This document shows, piece after piece, positions 33,681-44,635 of a DNA stretch of 64,000 bases. The position numbers and the translations under genes were made by a program. Origin of the DNA: Oceanobacillus jordanicus (GTDB lineage Bacteria > Bacillota > Bacilli > Bacillales > Amphibacillaceae). Location of the stretch: the NCBI RefSeq assembly GCF_022095695.1, contig NZ_JAIFZM010000005.1:62001-126000 (forward strand), given 5' to 3'. The first letter of the stretch is position 1; each line of letters opens with the position of its first letter. Below the pieces are notes generated by a model. That model was not told where the DNA came from, did no database searches, and saw only the letters and a program-made list of their open reading frames with translations.

Positions 33681-34079
33681 TTAATGATTGGTAAAGAATC
33701 TGGATAATTCACCTTGGCGCAGGTTTGTTTTACCATGTCTGCCCGCATCAGTAAGTTCTGTTCGTAAAATTTTCCGAAGTTCCTTGTCTGACAATTCGTT
33801 TGATGTTGGCTTTGGCAACACTTCTTTTGTCTCGACCATTTCCTCTTGAAGCATGAGCTTGATCCCTGCGATATTTAGGCCTTTATCTAAGAGGTCTTTG
33901 ATCTCAAGTAATCTGTCTACATCATTAAAAGAAAATAACCGTTGATTTCCACCTGTTCTTTCTGGATGGATTAGATCATGCTCTTCATAATACCTTATTT
34001 GTCTTGCAGTTAGTTCTGTAAGCTTCATTACAATACCAATTGCAAATAAGGGCATGGAACGTCTATCTTGATCATTCAA
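33681..34079 (-). CDS. glnR: Glutamine-responsive repressor GlnR (MerR family)
   Basis: A 132-residue MerR-type regulator: RRSMPLFAIGIVMKLTELTARQIRYYEEHDLI is the winged HTH, and the C-terminus ends LRQGELSRFF as in GlnR, where this tail is the glutamine-signal region. It represses glnRA and other nitrogen genes under nitrogen excess. Two GlnR boxes precede it. ATG 34079 is used, with GGGGGTCA upstream. Confidence 0.95.
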   Translation of the reverse strand: MNDQDRRSMPLFAIGIVMKLTELTARQIRYYEEHDLIHPERTGGNQRLFSFNDVDRLLEIKDLLDKGLNIAGIKLMLQEEMVETKEVLPKPTSNELSDKELRKILRTELTDAGRHGKTNLRQGELSRFFTNH

Positions 34080-34109
34080 TTCATGACCCCCTTGTAACGA
34101 ATTAGTTAT

Positions 34110-34160
34110 ATTATATGAGATGTCAGGTAATATGTCAACCTGATGTTAGGTTTTCTCACA
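34110..34160 (-). promoter_or_regulatory. glnRA promoter with two GlnR boxes
   Basis: On the minus strand the promoter is TTGACA (34133-34138), 17 bp, TATAAT (34110-34115). A GlnR/TnrA box at 34144-34160 fits TGTNAN7TNACA exactly. A second at 34121-34137 fits with one mismatch and overlaps the -35, so bound GlnR would block polymerase. Confidence 0.85.
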
Positions 34161-34189
34161 CAATTAAACTTCTACTTCTTTTTAATACC

Positions 34190-35434
34190 CTAACTTTTCT
34201 TTATCAAACCTTCTTTTGTCAATGTCTCCACAGCTGCTACTAGCGCTAGCTTAACATGTGAATACGTTAAGCCTCCTTGAACAAAGGCTGTAAATGGTTG
34301 TCTTAATGGGCCGTCAGCTGACAATTCAATACTTGCCCCTTGAATAAATGTACCTGCTGCCATAATCACTTTATCTTCATAACCGGGCATTTCACTAGGG
34401 TATGGAGTGACATAAGAATTCACTGGCGAGTTCCGCTGTATTTCCTGGCAAAAGCGTACCATCGGCTGCTCTTCCCTGAAGGTGACGGATTGAATAAGGT
34501 CTGTTCTTTTCTCTTGGTAGTGCGGGCTTGTCTCAAAACCAGCCAGTTCTAAAAAGCGAGAAGTGAAAACTGCACCTTTCAACGCTTCTCCCACAATATG
34601 CGGAGCGAGAAAGAAACCTTGGAACATTTCTTGAAGCGTATGAAGAGTCGCCCCCGTCTCTTTTCCTAGACCAGGTGCTGTTAAACGGTTAGCACACTGT
34701 TCAATTAGTTCTTTATTTCCCGCAAGGTAGCCACCAGCCCTTACAATCCCCCCGCCTGGGTTCTTTATAAGAGAGCCAGCAATAATATCTGCCCCCACAT
34801 GCAATGGCTCTCTTCTCTCTACAAATTCCCCGTAGCAATTATCAACAAATACAATAAGATTTTCATTTATCTCTTTAACAAAAGAAATCATTTCTTTTAT
34901 TTCATCAATCGTAAAGGAGGGGCGATCATCATATCCTTTTGACCGTTGAATACCTATAACCTTTGTTTGATTAGAAATAGCTTCTTTTATACCCTGGTAG
35001 TTCACCGTTCCATTTTCCCTTAAATTAACTTGGTTGTATTGGATACGGAACTCTTTTAGTGAACCTGTATTTTCACCACGAATGCCAATAACCTCTTCCA
35101 ACGTGTCGTAAGGTTTGCCCGTAATGTAAAGTAATTCATCTTCTGGTCTTAAGAGTCCAAATAATGCTGTTGTAATAGCATGGGTACCTGATACAATTTG
35201 CGGCCTTACAAGCGCATCCTCGCCACCAAATACATCTGCATAGACAGCTTCGAGTGTCTCTCTTCCTATGTCGTCGTACCCGTAACCACTTGTTGAATGA
35301 AAATGGCTGTCACTAACCCGGTGTTTTTTAAAGGCATCTAGTACTCGTTTCTGATTTGTTTCTCGAACTTCTTCAATACTCTTATGGTGAATAGCACAAT
35401 CTTCTTCTGTCTTTTGTATTATATCTCTAATCAT
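34190..35434 (-). CDS. ynbB: YnbB-like PLP enzyme (methionine gamma-lyase family, aluminium-resistance protein)
   Basis: A 414-residue fold-type I pyridoxal-phosphate protein. The PLP lysine is expected in AGSLIKNPGGGIVRAGGYLAG. Other signatures are SGYGYDDIGRETLEAVYADVFGGEDALVRPQ and IFVDNCYGEFVE. Family members are annotated as methionine gamma-lyase-like or aluminium-resistance proteins without firm biochemical proof. The order hflX-ynbB-glnR-glnA is conserved in Bacillus. Confidence 0.88.
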   Translation of the reverse strand: MIRDIIQKTEEDCAIHHKSIEEVRETNQKRVLDAFKKHRVSDSHFHSTSGYGYDDIGRETLEAVYADVFGGEDALVRPQIVSGTHAITTALFGLLRPEDELLYITGKPYDTLEEVIGIRGENTGSLKEFRIQYNQVNLRENGTVNYQGIKEAISNQTKVIGIQRSKGYDDRPSFTIDEIKEMISFVKEINENLIVFVDNCYGEFVERREPLHVGADIIAGSLIKNPGGGIVRAGGYLAGNKELIEQCANRLTAPGLGKETGATLHTLQEMFQGFFLAPHIVGEALKGAVFTSRFLELAGFETSPHYQEKRTDLIQSVTFREEQPMVRFCQEIQRNSPVNSYVTPYPSEMPGYEDKVIMAAGTFIQGASIELSADGPLRQPFTAFVQGGLTYSHVKLALVAAVETLTKEGLIKKS

Positions 35435-35443
35435 GTAATGTCT

Positions 35444-36679
35444 TTACTCCTCTAAAAAGCCCCTTAAAGGGTGATCTTGTTTGATATAGCCTTGTAATAC
35501 ATACCGGTTTGTTGTTTCCTCAAACTCTTTTCGTATGATAAGTGTTTCTTGCTCTAGTCTGTTTAATTGTTTTCCTTCCTCAGGACCTAGTTGGACATTG
35601 TATGGTTTCCATATTTCTTGCAAAATCGTTTCTACTTTAGAGAGCATATTATCAATATCTTTTTGTTGATAAGCGCTCATGAAGAAGTAAGGATGCTGCA
35701 TGGGGATAACTTCTTCCCCATTCAGACGGTCTTCTTTATTGTAGATAGTAAGCATGGGAATGGAACCAGCATCCAATTCATCTAAAAGCTTGATAACCGT
35801 ATCTTGTTGCTGTTCCTGATCAGGATGGGAAACATCCACGACATGTAATAAAAAGTCCGCTTCTTTCACTTCTTCTAACGTGGAACGAAAGGCGGCAATC
35901 AAGGCCGTTGGTAAGTCTTGCATAAAGCCCACTGTATCGGTAATAAGCGCTTGAAAACCAGAAGGTAATTGAATTTGCCGTGTTAGTGGATCCAATGTAG
36001 CAAACAATTGATTCTCCTCAAGCGATGAACTATTTGTCAAACGATTAAACAACGTTGATTTCCCTGCGTTGGTATACCCGACAATGGCAATTTGAAAAGC
36101 TTCATTTGATTTTCTCCGTTTTCTGTATTGCTCCCGTTGACGAACAATCGTTTCTAGTCTTCTTTTAATATCATAGATTCTTCTTCTTATGTGACGTTGA
36201 TCGGATTCAAGTTTGGTTTCACCTGGCCCTCTCGTACCAATACCCGCTCCCAGACGGGACATTTCAATCCCCTGACCTCGAAGTCTTGGCAAAGTGTATT
36301 CATGTTGCGCTAATTCAACTTGAAGCTTACCTTCCTTGGTCCTCGCCCGCTGGGCAAAAATATCAAGAATTAGCTGACTTCTGTCAATTATCCGCACACC
36401 AAATTCTGCCCCTAGGTTCCGCAATTGGCCAGCTGACAATTCATCATTGGAAATAACTAAATCTATACCAAATTCTGTGATGGCTTCCTTAATTTCTTGT
36501 ACTTTCCCTGTACCAATATAGTGAGCAGGGTCGATTCGATCTCTATTTTGAGTCATTATAGACTCTACATTCCCACCCGCTGTTTCACTTAAGGAAATAA
36601 GCTCATCTAAAGAGGACTGGAATTTTGCTTCATTTTGTTGCTTTTTATTTACGGCAATTATAAGAATTTTTTCGGACAT
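35444..36679 (-). CDS. hflX: GTPase HflX
   Basis: A 411-residue ribosome-associated GTPase. The N-terminal HflX domain carries HYIGTGKVQEI and LGAGIGTRGPGETKLESDQR. The G domain has Walker A GYTNAGKST, the DTVGFMQDLP switch II and a NKED guanine motif (IYNKEDRL). HflX rescues or splits stalled ribosomes under stress. It ends 10 bases before ynbB. Confidence 0.95.
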   Translation of the reverse strand: MSEKILIIAVNKKQQNEAKFQSSLDELISLSETAGGNVESIMTQNRDRIDPAHYIGTGKVQEIKEAITEFGIDLVISNDELSAGQLRNLGAEFGVRIIDRSQLILDIFAQRARTKEGKLQVELAQHEYTLPRLRGQGIEMSRLGAGIGTRGPGETKLESDQRHIRRRIYDIKRRLETIVRQREQYRKRRKSNEAFQIAIVGYTNAGKSTLFNRLTNSSSLEENQLFATLDPLTRQIQLPSGFQALITDTVGFMQDLPTALIAAFRSTLEEVKEADFLLHVVDVSHPDQEQQQDTVIKLLDELDAGSIPMLTIYNKEDRLNGEEVIPMQHPYFFMSAYQQKDIDNMLSKVETILQEIWKPYNVQLGPEEGKQLNRLEQETLIIRKEFEETTNRYVLQGYIKQDHPLRGFLEE

Positions 36680-36774
36680 AACTGCATCCTTTCTTTCGAT
36701 GAGTGTATTGTTTTCAGTGTTCTCGCTAGTTTTATCTTACCAAAATTGGCAATCGAGTACAAAATTGAGACTAG

Positions 36775-37698
36775 CTAGTTATTGCTTGAAAGATCTTCTC
36801 GCGTTAGATGAATTAAATCGTGCGTTGTAAAATGTTCTTCTGTAAGAAGCCTTACAGCATGCATACGGATAGCATGCTCTATCACATTTCTAACATAACG
36901 TGCATTGGAGAAGTTCCGCTCCTCCTCTTGCATCTTTCTCGTAAGCCGTTCCCTTAGTTCATATCTTGCTTCCTTTGTAAATCTATATTCACGTTCAGCC
37001 GCCATTTGGGTTGCAATCTCCATCAACTGGGAAACTTCATAGTTTTGAAAATCCAGAATGAACGGAAAACGTGATTTGAGTCCTGGATTTAAAGAAAGAA
37101 ATCGTTCCATCTCAGAAGGATAGCCCGCAAGAATAAGAACAAAGTCGTTTTGATAGTCCTCCATATGCTTAACTAACGTATCGATTGCTTCTTTCCCAAA
37201 ATCTTTTTCACCACCGCGCGCTAGCGAATAGGCTTCATCAATAAATAGGATCCCGCCCATTGCTTTTTGAATAAGCGCCCTTGTTTTTTGAGCAGTCTGC
37301 CCGATGTATTCCCCAACCAAATCTGCTCTTTCTGCTTCAATAAAATGACCTTTTGATAATTGGCCCATATCAAAATAAATTTTGGCGAGCTTGCGAGCAA
37401 CGGTTGTTTTTCCTGTTCCCGGATTGCCTTTGAAAAGCATATGAAGTACTTGTTTAGAACACGATAAACCTGCTTGCTTTCGTTTTTCATTGATTACTAC
37501 CGTAGCATAGACTTCTTTTATCTTCTGCTTTAGTTCATGCAACCCCACAAATGAGGAAAACTCACTGTCAATGTGTTTAAAAGAATTACTCTCAGCCATT
37601 CGATTTTGCTTATTTGGTATTGCCTTAATTTCCTCTTTTCTATCCTGAAGAATAATGTTGATTTGGTTGCTTTTACTACGCATTAACTGTGTTTCCAT
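36775..37698 (-). CDS. spoVK: Stage V sporulation protein K (AAA ATPase)
   Basis: A 307-residue CbbX-type AAA ATPase with FVGLHELKQKIKEVYATVVINE, Walker A GNPGTGKTT, Walker B ILFIDEAYSLARGG and arginine-finger region LKSRFPFILDF. It is required late in sporulation for spore maturation in B. subtilis (322 residues there). Genomic position next to hflX and hfq is conserved. Confidence 0.93.
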   Translation of the reverse strand: METQLMRSKSNQINIILQDRKEEIKAIPNKQNRMAESNSFKHIDSEFSSFVGLHELKQKIKEVYATVVINEKRKQAGLSCSKQVLHMLFKGNPGTGKTTVARKLAKIYFDMGQLSKGHFIEAERADLVGEYIGQTAQKTRALIQKAMGGILFIDEAYSLARGGEKDFGKEAIDTLVKHMEDYQNDFVLILAGYPSEMERFLSLNPGLKSRFPFILDFQNYEVSQLMEIATQMAAEREYRFTKEARYELRERLTRKMQEEERNFSNARYVRNVIEHAIRMHAVRLLTEEHFTTHDLIHLTREDLSSNN

Positions 37699-37797
37699 GC
37701 CTTCACCCCTCCGTCATTTCATTATACGCGGAGGCATAAAAGTTGTGACATTAGCCCAATAATCTTAGGAACGCAGCTAATAAAAGAGCAAATGAAG

Positions 37798-38103
37798 AGA
37801 GGCTGGGACATAAGAATATTAAACAAGAAAAAACTGATGTTCAAACGAGTTATTGCAGAAAAAGTTCGAATACATCTGGATAGCCCCTAATTTTTCTATA
37901 TCTGAATCACACTTTAGCGAAGGAAAAATGCGGAGACTCCAGTGGGAACAGCACGAGTCCGAAGGCCCCGCAAGAAGCGATTTTTGCTTCTGAGGAGACT
38001 AAGGCCGTGCCCACGGAAAGCGAAGTATTTTCCAGAGCGGTAATTAAGCAGTTAGTTTAGTATTGTTCGTGTTTTAAAAAGGCTGGGACGTTATGTCCCA
38101 GCC
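37798..38103. repeat. Structured intergenic repeat element of about 300 bp
   Basis: A gene-free region bounded by GGCTGGGACATAA at 37801-37813 and its inverted partner TTATGTCCCAGCC at 38091-38103. The inner core (37931-38040) is unusually GC-rich, begins CGGAGACTCCAGTGGGAACA, and includes a GAAGC/GCTTC hairpin (37974-37990). I recall closely similar cores dispersed in halotolerant Bacillaceae genomes, but could not search for them. Its right end doubles as the hfq terminator. Confidence 0.7.
38081..38103 (-). terminator. hfq terminator
   Basis: GGCTGGGAC and GTCCCAGCC form a perfect 9-bp stem with a 5-base loop; on the minus strand TTTTTAAAAC follows. Confidence 0.88.
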
Positions 38104-38113
38104 ACAAATTTAC

Positions 38114-38338
38114 TTATTCTTTTTCCAACGTTACATTTTTGACAGGAGCGAATGTGGAAATTGCATGCTTAAATATCAGCTGCTGTTTTCCGTCGGTTTC
38201 TAAAAGAACGGTGAAATTATCGAATGCTTTCACTACTCCACGTAATTGAAAACCGTTTGTCAGAAACACAGTCACCGCAATATGGTTCTTTCTCAATTGG
38301 TTTAAATATTGGTCCTGAATATTTACTGTTTGCGCCAT
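38114..38338 (-). CDS. hfq: RNA chaperone Hfq
   Basis: A 74-residue Sm-like protein: [42 protein letters not shown] is the Sm1 motif and IFKHAISTF the Sm2 motif (a variant of YKHA). It forms a hexamer that binds small RNAs. It follows miaA as in many bacteria and ends with a strong terminator. Confidence 0.95.
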   Translation of the reverse strand: MAQTVNIQDQYLNQLRKNHIAVTVFLTNGFQLRGVVKAFDNFTVLLETDGKQQLIFKHAISTFAPVKNVTLEKE

Positions 38339-38374
38339 TTTCCTTCCTCCTCTTTTCTATCTATATATTCATTT

Positions 38375-39310
38375 CTATCTTTCTTGAAGAAATCCTGCAA
38401 TATCGCGTAAAATAAGTCTAGAATTTTCCCTAGCCTCTTCGGGTTTAATCGAATACCAATTGACATCCATCTTGTTTCTAAACCATGTATACTGTCGTTT
38501 TGCAAACCTGCGAGAATTCTGCTTTAGCGTTTCGATTGCTTCCTCAAGAGACTGGTGATTTTCAAAATAAGGAATAAACTCTTTGTAACCAATCCCCTTC
38601 ATTGAAGGCTTATCTGTATATCCCCTTTGATACAAAGTTTGAACCTCTTTTACCAATCCCTGTTGCACCATGAGATCTACCCGATGATTAATTCGGTCGT
38701 ATAAGAGCTCTCTATCCATCTCCAACCCAATTAAATGCAGCTGATATGGAGAAGTTAGCTGCTGTGTTTCTTGCCACTCTGACATAGTCATTCCCGTTGT
38801 TTCATAGATTTCAAGCGCTCGAATAACGCGTCTAGCGTTGTTTGGGTGCGTCTTTGCAGCCTGAACTGGATCCAATTCTTTTAACCTATTGTACAGGACA
38901 TTCGCTCCATCTTCTTCCATTTGTTTTTCCAGCTTCCTTGAGATGGTAATGTCTCGCTTTACATTGGCAAAATTGTAATCATATAAAGCAGCCTGTACAT
39001 ACAGACCGCTTCCTCCTACGAGAATGGGTAATTTATGTCTTGAGCTAATTTCCTCTATGTGCTTTTTAACACTTGCTTGGAATTCAGCAACAGAAAAAGA
39101 TTCCCAAGGCTCCTTAATGTCTATCATGTGATGGGGGATACCTTCCATCTCTTCTTTTGACACCTTGGCAGTCCCAATATCCATACCCTTATAAACTTGC
39201 ATCGAATCCCCGCTAATAATTTCTCCGTCAAATCGTTTTGCTACCTCAATGCTGAGTTTCGTTTTACCAACTGCTGTTGGACCTATTATCGCGATTACTG
39301 TTTGTTCCAT
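38375..39310 (-). CDS. miaA: tRNA dimethylallyltransferase MiaA
   Basis: A 311-residue enzyme that adds the dimethylallyl group to A37 of tRNAs reading UNN codons. The P-loop is GPTAVGKTKLS, followed by EIISGDSMQVYKGMDIGTAK and PILVGGSGLYVQAALYDY; the C-terminus has RRFAKRQYTWFR. MiaB, encoded further along, acts next on the same base. hfq starts 37 bases downstream. Confidence 0.96.
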   Translation of the reverse strand: MEQTVIAIIGPTAVGKTKLSIEVAKRFDGEIISGDSMQVYKGMDIGTAKVSKEEMEGIPHHMIDIKEPWESFSVAEFQASVKKHIEEISSRHKLPILVGGSGLYVQAALYDYNFANVKRDITISRKLEKQMEEDGANVLYNRLKELDPVQAAKTHPNNARRVIRALEIYETTGMTMSEWQETQQLTSPYQLHLIGLEMDRELLYDRINHRVDLMVQQGLVKEVQTLYQRGYTDKPSMKGIGYKEFIPYFENHQSLEEAIETLKQNSRRFAKRQYTWFRNKMDVNWYSIKPEEARENSRLILRDIAGFLQER

Positions 39311-39334
39311 TATTATCCCCTAAATCCTAAATGT

Positions 39335-39784
39335 TTAATCATATGCCATGTACGCTCTAAGCATCCAGCATCTTTTCTCCGTTTTTGCTTGGATCGTTAA
39401 AAGTAAATCCTCTGTGGGGCCATCCTCCAATTCTCTTGCAAGTTTAAGGCCACTTGAGCGGATTTCCTTATTAAGTTGTGTAAGATCATCATACAACTGA
39501 CTTATTAATTCGCTTTCTTTGTCATCTGCACTGGCTTCCACCAATGTCGCTTCTTTAAGATACATACTCATAGTAGCAAGCGGTTTTCCCTCTATCATTA
39601 AAATTCTCTCGGCAATTTCATCCGAATCTTCCGCAACATCTGTGTACATTTCTTCAAATTTCTCGTGCAATGTAAAGAAATGTCTTCCTTGCACATACCA
39701 ATGATATCGGTGTAATTTGACATATAGGACAAAATGATTGGACAATAATTGATTGAGAAAATTAATAAGTCTTTGATTTTCCAT
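39335..39784 (-). CDS. dps: Dps-family ferritin-like protein
   Basis: ATG 39784 with GAGGTGG upstream gives 149 residues; a GTG three codons earlier has no ribosome site. The four-helix bundle carries the intersubunit ferroxidase residues in HRYHWYVQGRHFFTLHEKFEEMYTDVAEDSDEIAER. It stores iron and shields DNA from peroxide. It lies between miaA and mutL, which is not the B. subtilis arrangement as I recall it. Confidence 0.9.
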   Translation of the reverse strand: MENQRLINFLNQLLSNHFVLYVKLHRYHWYVQGRHFFTLHEKFEEMYTDVAEDSDEIAERILMIEGKPLATMSMYLKEATLVEASADDKESELISQLYDDLTQLNKEIRSSGLKLARELEDGPTEDLLLTIQAKTEKRCWMLRAYMAYD

Positions 39785-39846
39785 TAAATCCACCTCGGTG
39801 ATCGTTTTTTTCTATCATCTGCGAGGCGGATTCGGTTTATTCATTT

Positions 39847-41709
39847 TTACATAACTCTTTTGAACATTTTTTCAAGCTCATAAGAAGAAAAGTGCACAAT
39901 AATTGGCCGTCCATGAGGGCAGGTAAATGGATCCGTGGTTCCTCTTAAGTCTTCAAGGAGGCGAAACATATCTTCCTGATTTAAATAATGGTTTGCTTTA
40001 ATCGATCGCTTACAAGACATCATAATAGCGGCCTCTTCTCTAATCGACTCGATATTGATACGTTCATCCGCCATTATTTGCTCCATCATTTCCCTGATAA
40101 CCTCTTCTTCAAACCCTTTCGGAAACCAATTAGGGTGTGAGCGAATCACATAAGTATGCTGTCCAAAGGACTCAAAAAACAGGCCAACCTTTTCTAAATC
40201 TGCTTTATATTGCTCAATAAATATCGCTTCCTGTTTAGAGAAATCAAAGGTTAATGGCAACAAGAGCTCTTGGGCCTCGTTGTTCGTACTTCCAAGTTTT
40301 GCTTTAAAAAATTCATATTTAATGCGTTCTTGGGCGGCATGCTGGTCCACCATATAAAGCCCGTTTTCATTTTGTGCCATAATGTAGGTACCGTGGAGTT
40401 GTCCAATTGGATACATCATCGGCACTCGTTGTGCTTGTTGTTTAGGTTCCGTGCTGTCGATTTCGGTTTCGGACAGTTTTTTATCTGGCAATTCCTCTGT
40501 ATACACGTTTCGGTTCTTTTGCTCTTCGGCTTCTTCGAAAGGCTTGCTTGTCAGAGGTTCTGTTTTAACCGCTGCTTGCTCTTGATTAAAAATGTTTTCT
40601 CGAACTGTATCCATGTTGTTCCAAGTTTGGTCTGATACTGATTCTGCTTTTTTCTGTTCAAAATCCATCGTATTTTGAACTGTTTTTTCTCTTGCAATAG
40701 GCTTTGATTGTAATTCCGGAATCAACGTTAGTTGTCTAAATCTTTCCCGTATGGTCTCTTCTATAAGCTGGAACAATTCTTTTTCTTTACTAAAACGTAC
40801 TTCAAGCTTCGTTGGATGAACGTTCACATCGACAAGGATTGGATCCATTTTAATATCTAGTACAACGATAGGATATTTTCCAATTGGCAATAAAGTATGA
40901 TAGGCTCTTAGAATTGATTGAGACAGTGGAATACTTCTAATATAGCGACCATTGATCATGGTAGATATATAACTTCTTGATGCCCTAGTCACTTCAGGCT
41001 TGGCAATGTAGCCTTTAATTGAAAAATCCAGTGTCTCCCGTTCTATCCAAAGCATTTGCTTGGCAATTCCCATACCATATACATTTGAAATGACCTGTAA
41101 ATGGTCACCTGTGCCAGGGGATTTAAACAGGCCTTTCCCATTATGGGTGGCTTCAAAACGAATTTCAGGATGGGAAAGCGATAACCGGTTTAGTAGGTCT
41201 GTTATATGACCAAGTTCTGTATGGATTGTTTTCATATACTTTAATCTAGCTGGCGTATTAAAGAATAGATCTTCAACAAGAATCTCCGAGCCTTTGCGTG
41301 CATCACTTTTCGCTTTACGTGTAACCTTGCCACCTTCTAGTTGGAGAAGTGTGCCCGCCTCCTCACCCTGCGACGTTTGAATGGTAAGTCTGCTAACAGA
41401 GGCAATACTAGCTAGCGCCTCGCCACGAAATCCTAATGTCCTTACATGAAAAAGATCGTTCTCATCTTTTATCTTACTTGTTGCATGGCGGAGGAAGGCG
41501 CGCTCACAATCATCCTCTGCCATTCCATCCCCATTATCGGTAATTTTAATTTGCTGAAGCCCTGCCTCCAATATATCTATTTTTATCCATGTGCTATTTG
41601 CATCGATGCTGTTTTCTACCAGCTCTTTTACGACAGAAGCAGGACGTTCTACTACTTCACCAGCAGCAATCTTATTCGCTAACACATCGGGCATTTGCAC
41701 AATGCTCAT
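39847..41709 (-). CDS. mutL: DNA mismatch repair protein MutL
   Basis: A 620-residue GHKL ATPase: [32 protein letters not shown] and [12 protein letters not shown] at the N-terminus. The C-terminal domain has [12 protein letters not shown], the metal-binding endonuclease motif of MutL proteins from bacteria lacking MutH, and CPHGRP near the end. It is co-transcribed with mutS, 14 bases apart. Confidence 0.97.
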   Translation of the reverse strand: MSIVQMPDVLANKIAAGEVVERPASVVKELVENSIDANSTWIKIDILEAGLQQIKITDNGDGMAEDDCERAFLRHATSKIKDENDLFHVRTLGFRGEALASIASVSRLTIQTSQGEEAGTLLQLEGGKVTRKAKSDARKGSEILVEDLFFNTPARLKYMKTIHTELGHITDLLNRLSLSHPEIRFEATHNGKGLFKSPGTGDHLQVISNVYGMGIAKQMLWIERETLDFSIKGYIAKPEVTRASRSYISTMINGRYIRSIPLSQSILRAYHTLLPIGKYPIVVLDIKMDPILVDVNVHPTKLEVRFSKEKELFQLIEETIRERFRQLTLIPELQSKPIAREKTVQNTMDFEQKKAESVSDQTWNNMDTVRENIFNQEQAAVKTEPLTSKPFEEAEEQKNRNVYTEELPDKKLSETEIDSTEPKQQAQRVPMMYPIGQLHGTYIMAQNENGLYMVDQHAAQERIKYEFFKAKLGSTNNEAQELLLPLTFDFSKQEAIFIEQYKADLEKVGLFFESFGQHTYVIRSHPNWFPKGFEEEVIREMMEQIMADERINIESIREEAAIMMSCKRSIKANHYLNQEDMFRLLEDLRGTTDPFTCPHGRPIIVHFSSYELEKMFKRVM

Positions 41710-41723
41710 ACTAACATTCCTTT

Positions 41724-44315
41724 CTACTTCGTGCTTTTTGCTTCTTTCTGTAACTGATACAAAGTATTCATGGCATCCATTGGTGTCATGTCAAATAAGT
41801 CAAGCTCTTGTAATTGTTTTAACAGCTTCGCATCTATCGGCTTATTTTCACTACGGGAGTTCGAAGTTTCACGCTTTTCTTCTACGAAAAAGGACAGTTG
41901 ATCAGACGCTGGTAAATCTTCTATCGCTTTCGTTTCCTTTTGCTCCCCTTCTAGCTGTTGCAATATAAGATTTGCACGTTCAATTAAAGTTTCCGGAAGA
42001 TTAGCAAGCTTTGCTACATGAATTCCATAACTTTCGTCTGCTGCACCTTCTTTAATTTGATGGAGAAAGACAACATTTCCTTCATACTCCTCTGCACGTA
42101 CATGAATGTTCTTCAAGCGATCCAGTGAGTTTTCTAATGAAGTGAGCTCATGATAATGGGTGGAGAATAATGTTTTAGCATGAATATTATCATGGATATA
42201 CTCGACAATCGCCTGGGCAAGCGCCATTCCATCGTATGTACTTGTTCCCCGACCTATTTCATCTAGTAAAATCAAACTTTTATCTGTTGCATGCGAGATG
42301 GCATGGTTTGCTTCAAGCATCTCTACCATAAACGTGCTTTGTCCTGAGACTAGGTCATCAGCAGCTCCAATCCTAGTAAATATCTGGTCAAATAATAATA
42401 ATTCAGCTTCATCACAAGGAACAAAGCAACCAATTTGTCCCATGATGACCGTCAAGGCAAGTTGCCGCATATACGTACTTTTACCTGACATGTTTGGACC
42501 AGTAATAAGTAGCACATTTTTCTCAGCATCCAATTCCACATCATTTGGTACAAAATTCCCGTCACGCATGACCTGCTCAATGACAGGATGACGGCCATTT
42601 TTGATAGCAAGCTTTTCTGTGCTAAAACTTGGTCGTTTGAAATTATTTACTTCACTAACTGTAGCAAAGGTTTGAAGAACATCTATCCTGCTGACTATGT
42701 CAGCCAAATATTGTATCTCTGGAATATGTCCCTTGATTTTTTCCCGAATTTCTAAAAAGAGCTGATATTCAAGTTCAACGCTTTTCTCTTCTGCTTCTAA
42801 TATAAGTTGTTCTTTTTCTTTTAATTCTGGTGTGATAAATCTCTCTGCATTGGTTAGAGTCTGTTTCCGTTCATATTTATTTTCCGGTAGGAGGTGAAGA
42901 TTCGCCCGTGTCACTTCAATATAATAACCAAATACACGATTATAGCCGATTTTAAGTGATTTAATATTCGTCTCTTGCTTCTCTCTCTGTTCCAGTTCAG
43001 CAATCCACTGTTTTCCATTTCTTGACGCATAACGATACGTATCAAGCTGTTCATTGTATCCATCTTTAATGATAGATCCTTCTTTTATGGAAACGGGCGG
43101 ATCGTCTACCAAGCTTTCATTCAATAACGTTACTAAATGTTCCGGATAATGAAGATCATTTGCAAGGTTTACAACCTCTTTTTGATCTATTTGATTTAGG
43201 GATTCTCTTATACCTGGAATCTTTTCTAGGGACAGCTTTAACTGTTGGAGATCTCTGGCATTGACATTACCAAAAGCGATTCTACCAGCTAGTCTTTCAA
43301 GGTCATAGACGGATTTCAATGTTTCCCTTAATGTATCTCTTTCTAGAAAATGCTCATAAAATGCCGATACTGCATCAAGTCTTTCCTCAATTTTCTCCTT
43401 GTGTAGTAATGGGCGTTCAAGCCATTTCTTCAACATGCGGGATCCCATTGCCGTTACGGTCTTATCTAAAACCCAGAGCAAGCTTCCTTGTTTTCCCTTT
43501 TTCATTATCGTTTCGGTTAATTCCAAATTTCGTTTCGAGTACATATCCAACGAGAGATAATTTTTTCGATTAATGATTTCTGCTTGTTTTAAATGATCAA
43601 GGGACCGTTTTTGCGTGTCTTGCACATAATTGAGCAGTCTGCTGAATGCTGTCATTAACCGTTCATCATTGAGATTCTCACTAAGGTCGCGATACTCCGC
43701 ACTAAATTTGACTTCGTCCTGATAGGATAATGTGACCTGCAGGCGTGTTCGCAATTGACTTTGTAAGCCTTCGGGCAGTGTAGATGGAATTACTACTTCT
43801 CTGATCGGCTGGTTGTAAAATTCATGGATGACCGCTTCAAACCCTTCCTCGATAAGGGCAAGTCGATTCTCTCCTGTAGATAAGTCATTGTAAGCTATCA
43901 CAAAAGAGCCATCTTCAAAGTGAGAGAGGCTGGCAATATAATTATTTTCTCCCTCGGTAAGCATAGTGCTTTCCATGACTGTTCCAGGAGTTATAAGTTG
44001 AACAACTTCCCTTTTCACAACACCTTTAGCCGTCTTAGGATCTTCCACCTGTTCACAGATGGCAACTTTATAACCTTTTTCCACAAGAATTTTTATATAA
44101 TTAGCTGCTGCATGGTATGGGATACCACACATGGGGATGGGCTCTTTCTGCCCAGGATCCCTTTTGGTCAAGGTTATCTCTAACTCTCTTGCAGCTTCTA
44201 TTGCATCATTAAAAAACATCTCATAAAAATCACCTAATCTAAAAAATAAAAAGGCATCTTTATAAGCTGCTTTTATTTGTAAGTATTGCTCCATCATGGG
44301 TGTATATTTTGCCAT
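41724..44315 (-). CDS. mutS: DNA mismatch repair protein MutS
   Basis: An 863-residue mismatch sensor. The N-terminal mismatch-binding domain has [15 protein letters not shown], and Walker A is GPNMSGKST with Walker B in [18 protein letters not shown]-terminal tail with a beta-clamp-type QLSFF follows (residues near 815-820). Length matches B. subtilis MutS (858). ATG 44315 follows GGAGGATGAAAC. Confidence 0.97.
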   Translation of the reverse strand: MAKYTPMMEQYLQIKAAYKDAFLFFRLGDFYEMFFNDAIEAARELEITLTKRDPGQKEPIPMCGIPYHAAANYIKILVEKGYKVAICEQVEDPKTAKGVVKREVVQLITPGTVMESTMLTEGENNYIASLSHFEDGSFVIAYNDLSTGENRLALIEEGFEAVIHEFYNQPIREVVIPSTLPEGLQSQLRTRLQVTLSYQDEVKFSAEYRDLSENLNDERLMTAFSRLLNYVQDTQKRSLDHLKQAEIINRKNYLSLDMYSKRNLELTETIMKKGKQGSLLWVLDKTVTAMGSRMLKKWLERPLLHKEKIEERLDAVSAFYEHFLERDTLRETLKSVYDLERLAGRIAFGNVNARDLQQLKLSLEKIPGIRESLNQIDQKEVVNLANDLHYPEHLVTLLNESLVDDPPVSIKEGSIIKDGYNEQLDTYRYASRNGKQWIAELEQREKQETNIKSLKIGYNRVFGYYIEVTRANLHLLPENKYERKQTLTNAERFITPELKEKEQLILEAEEKSVELEYQLFLEIREKIKGHIPEIQYLADIVSRIDVLQTFATVSEVNNFKRPSFSTEKLAIKNGRHPVIEQVMRDGNFVPNDVELDAEKNVLLITGPNMSGKSTYMRQLALTVIMGQIGCFVPCDEAELLLFDQIFTRIGAADDLVSGQSTFMVEMLEANHAISHATDKSLILLDEIGRGTSTYDGMALAQAIVEYIHDNIHAKTLFSTHYHELTSLENSLDRLKNIHVRAEEYEGNVVFLHQIKEGAADESYGIHVAKLANLPETLIERANLILQQLEGEQKETKAIEDLPASDQLSFFVEEKRETSNSRSENKPIDAKLLKQLQELDLFDMTPMDAMNTLYQLQKEAKSTK

Positions 44316-44404
44316 GTTTCATCCTCCAAAACGTATCTTATACTAGCTATAGTATAGCATACATCCCCTTACTCATACGAATTTCCAAGAAGCTTCTAAC
44401 TAGA

Positions 44405-44560
44405 TAAAGTGAAACTTCAATCAGTGGGGGTTTTCGTCCTTCCCCCACTTGTTAGTTGAAACGAATCGGGGTGTTAGCGTCCGTTACACCCACTTAAAAC
44501 TTAACGGTTTTACTTCATGTTTTGAAGGGGGAGACTTACGGACGACTGCACCGGGATAAA
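44405..44560. repeat. Structured intergenic repeat between mutS and cotE
   Basis: Two strong hairpins: AGTGGGGG (44423-44430) with CCCCCACT (44442-44449), and GGGTGT (44469-44474) with ACACCC (44486-44491). A further GC-rich tail follows. No coding frame fits. The composition differs from its flanks, suggesting a dispersed non-coding repeat. Confidence 0.6.
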
Positions 44561-44635
44561 ATATTATATTTGGCTAATTAGAAAACTTATTTAAAAACAA
44601 AAAATTACGAGAGAGACTATCCCTCGTAATTTTTA

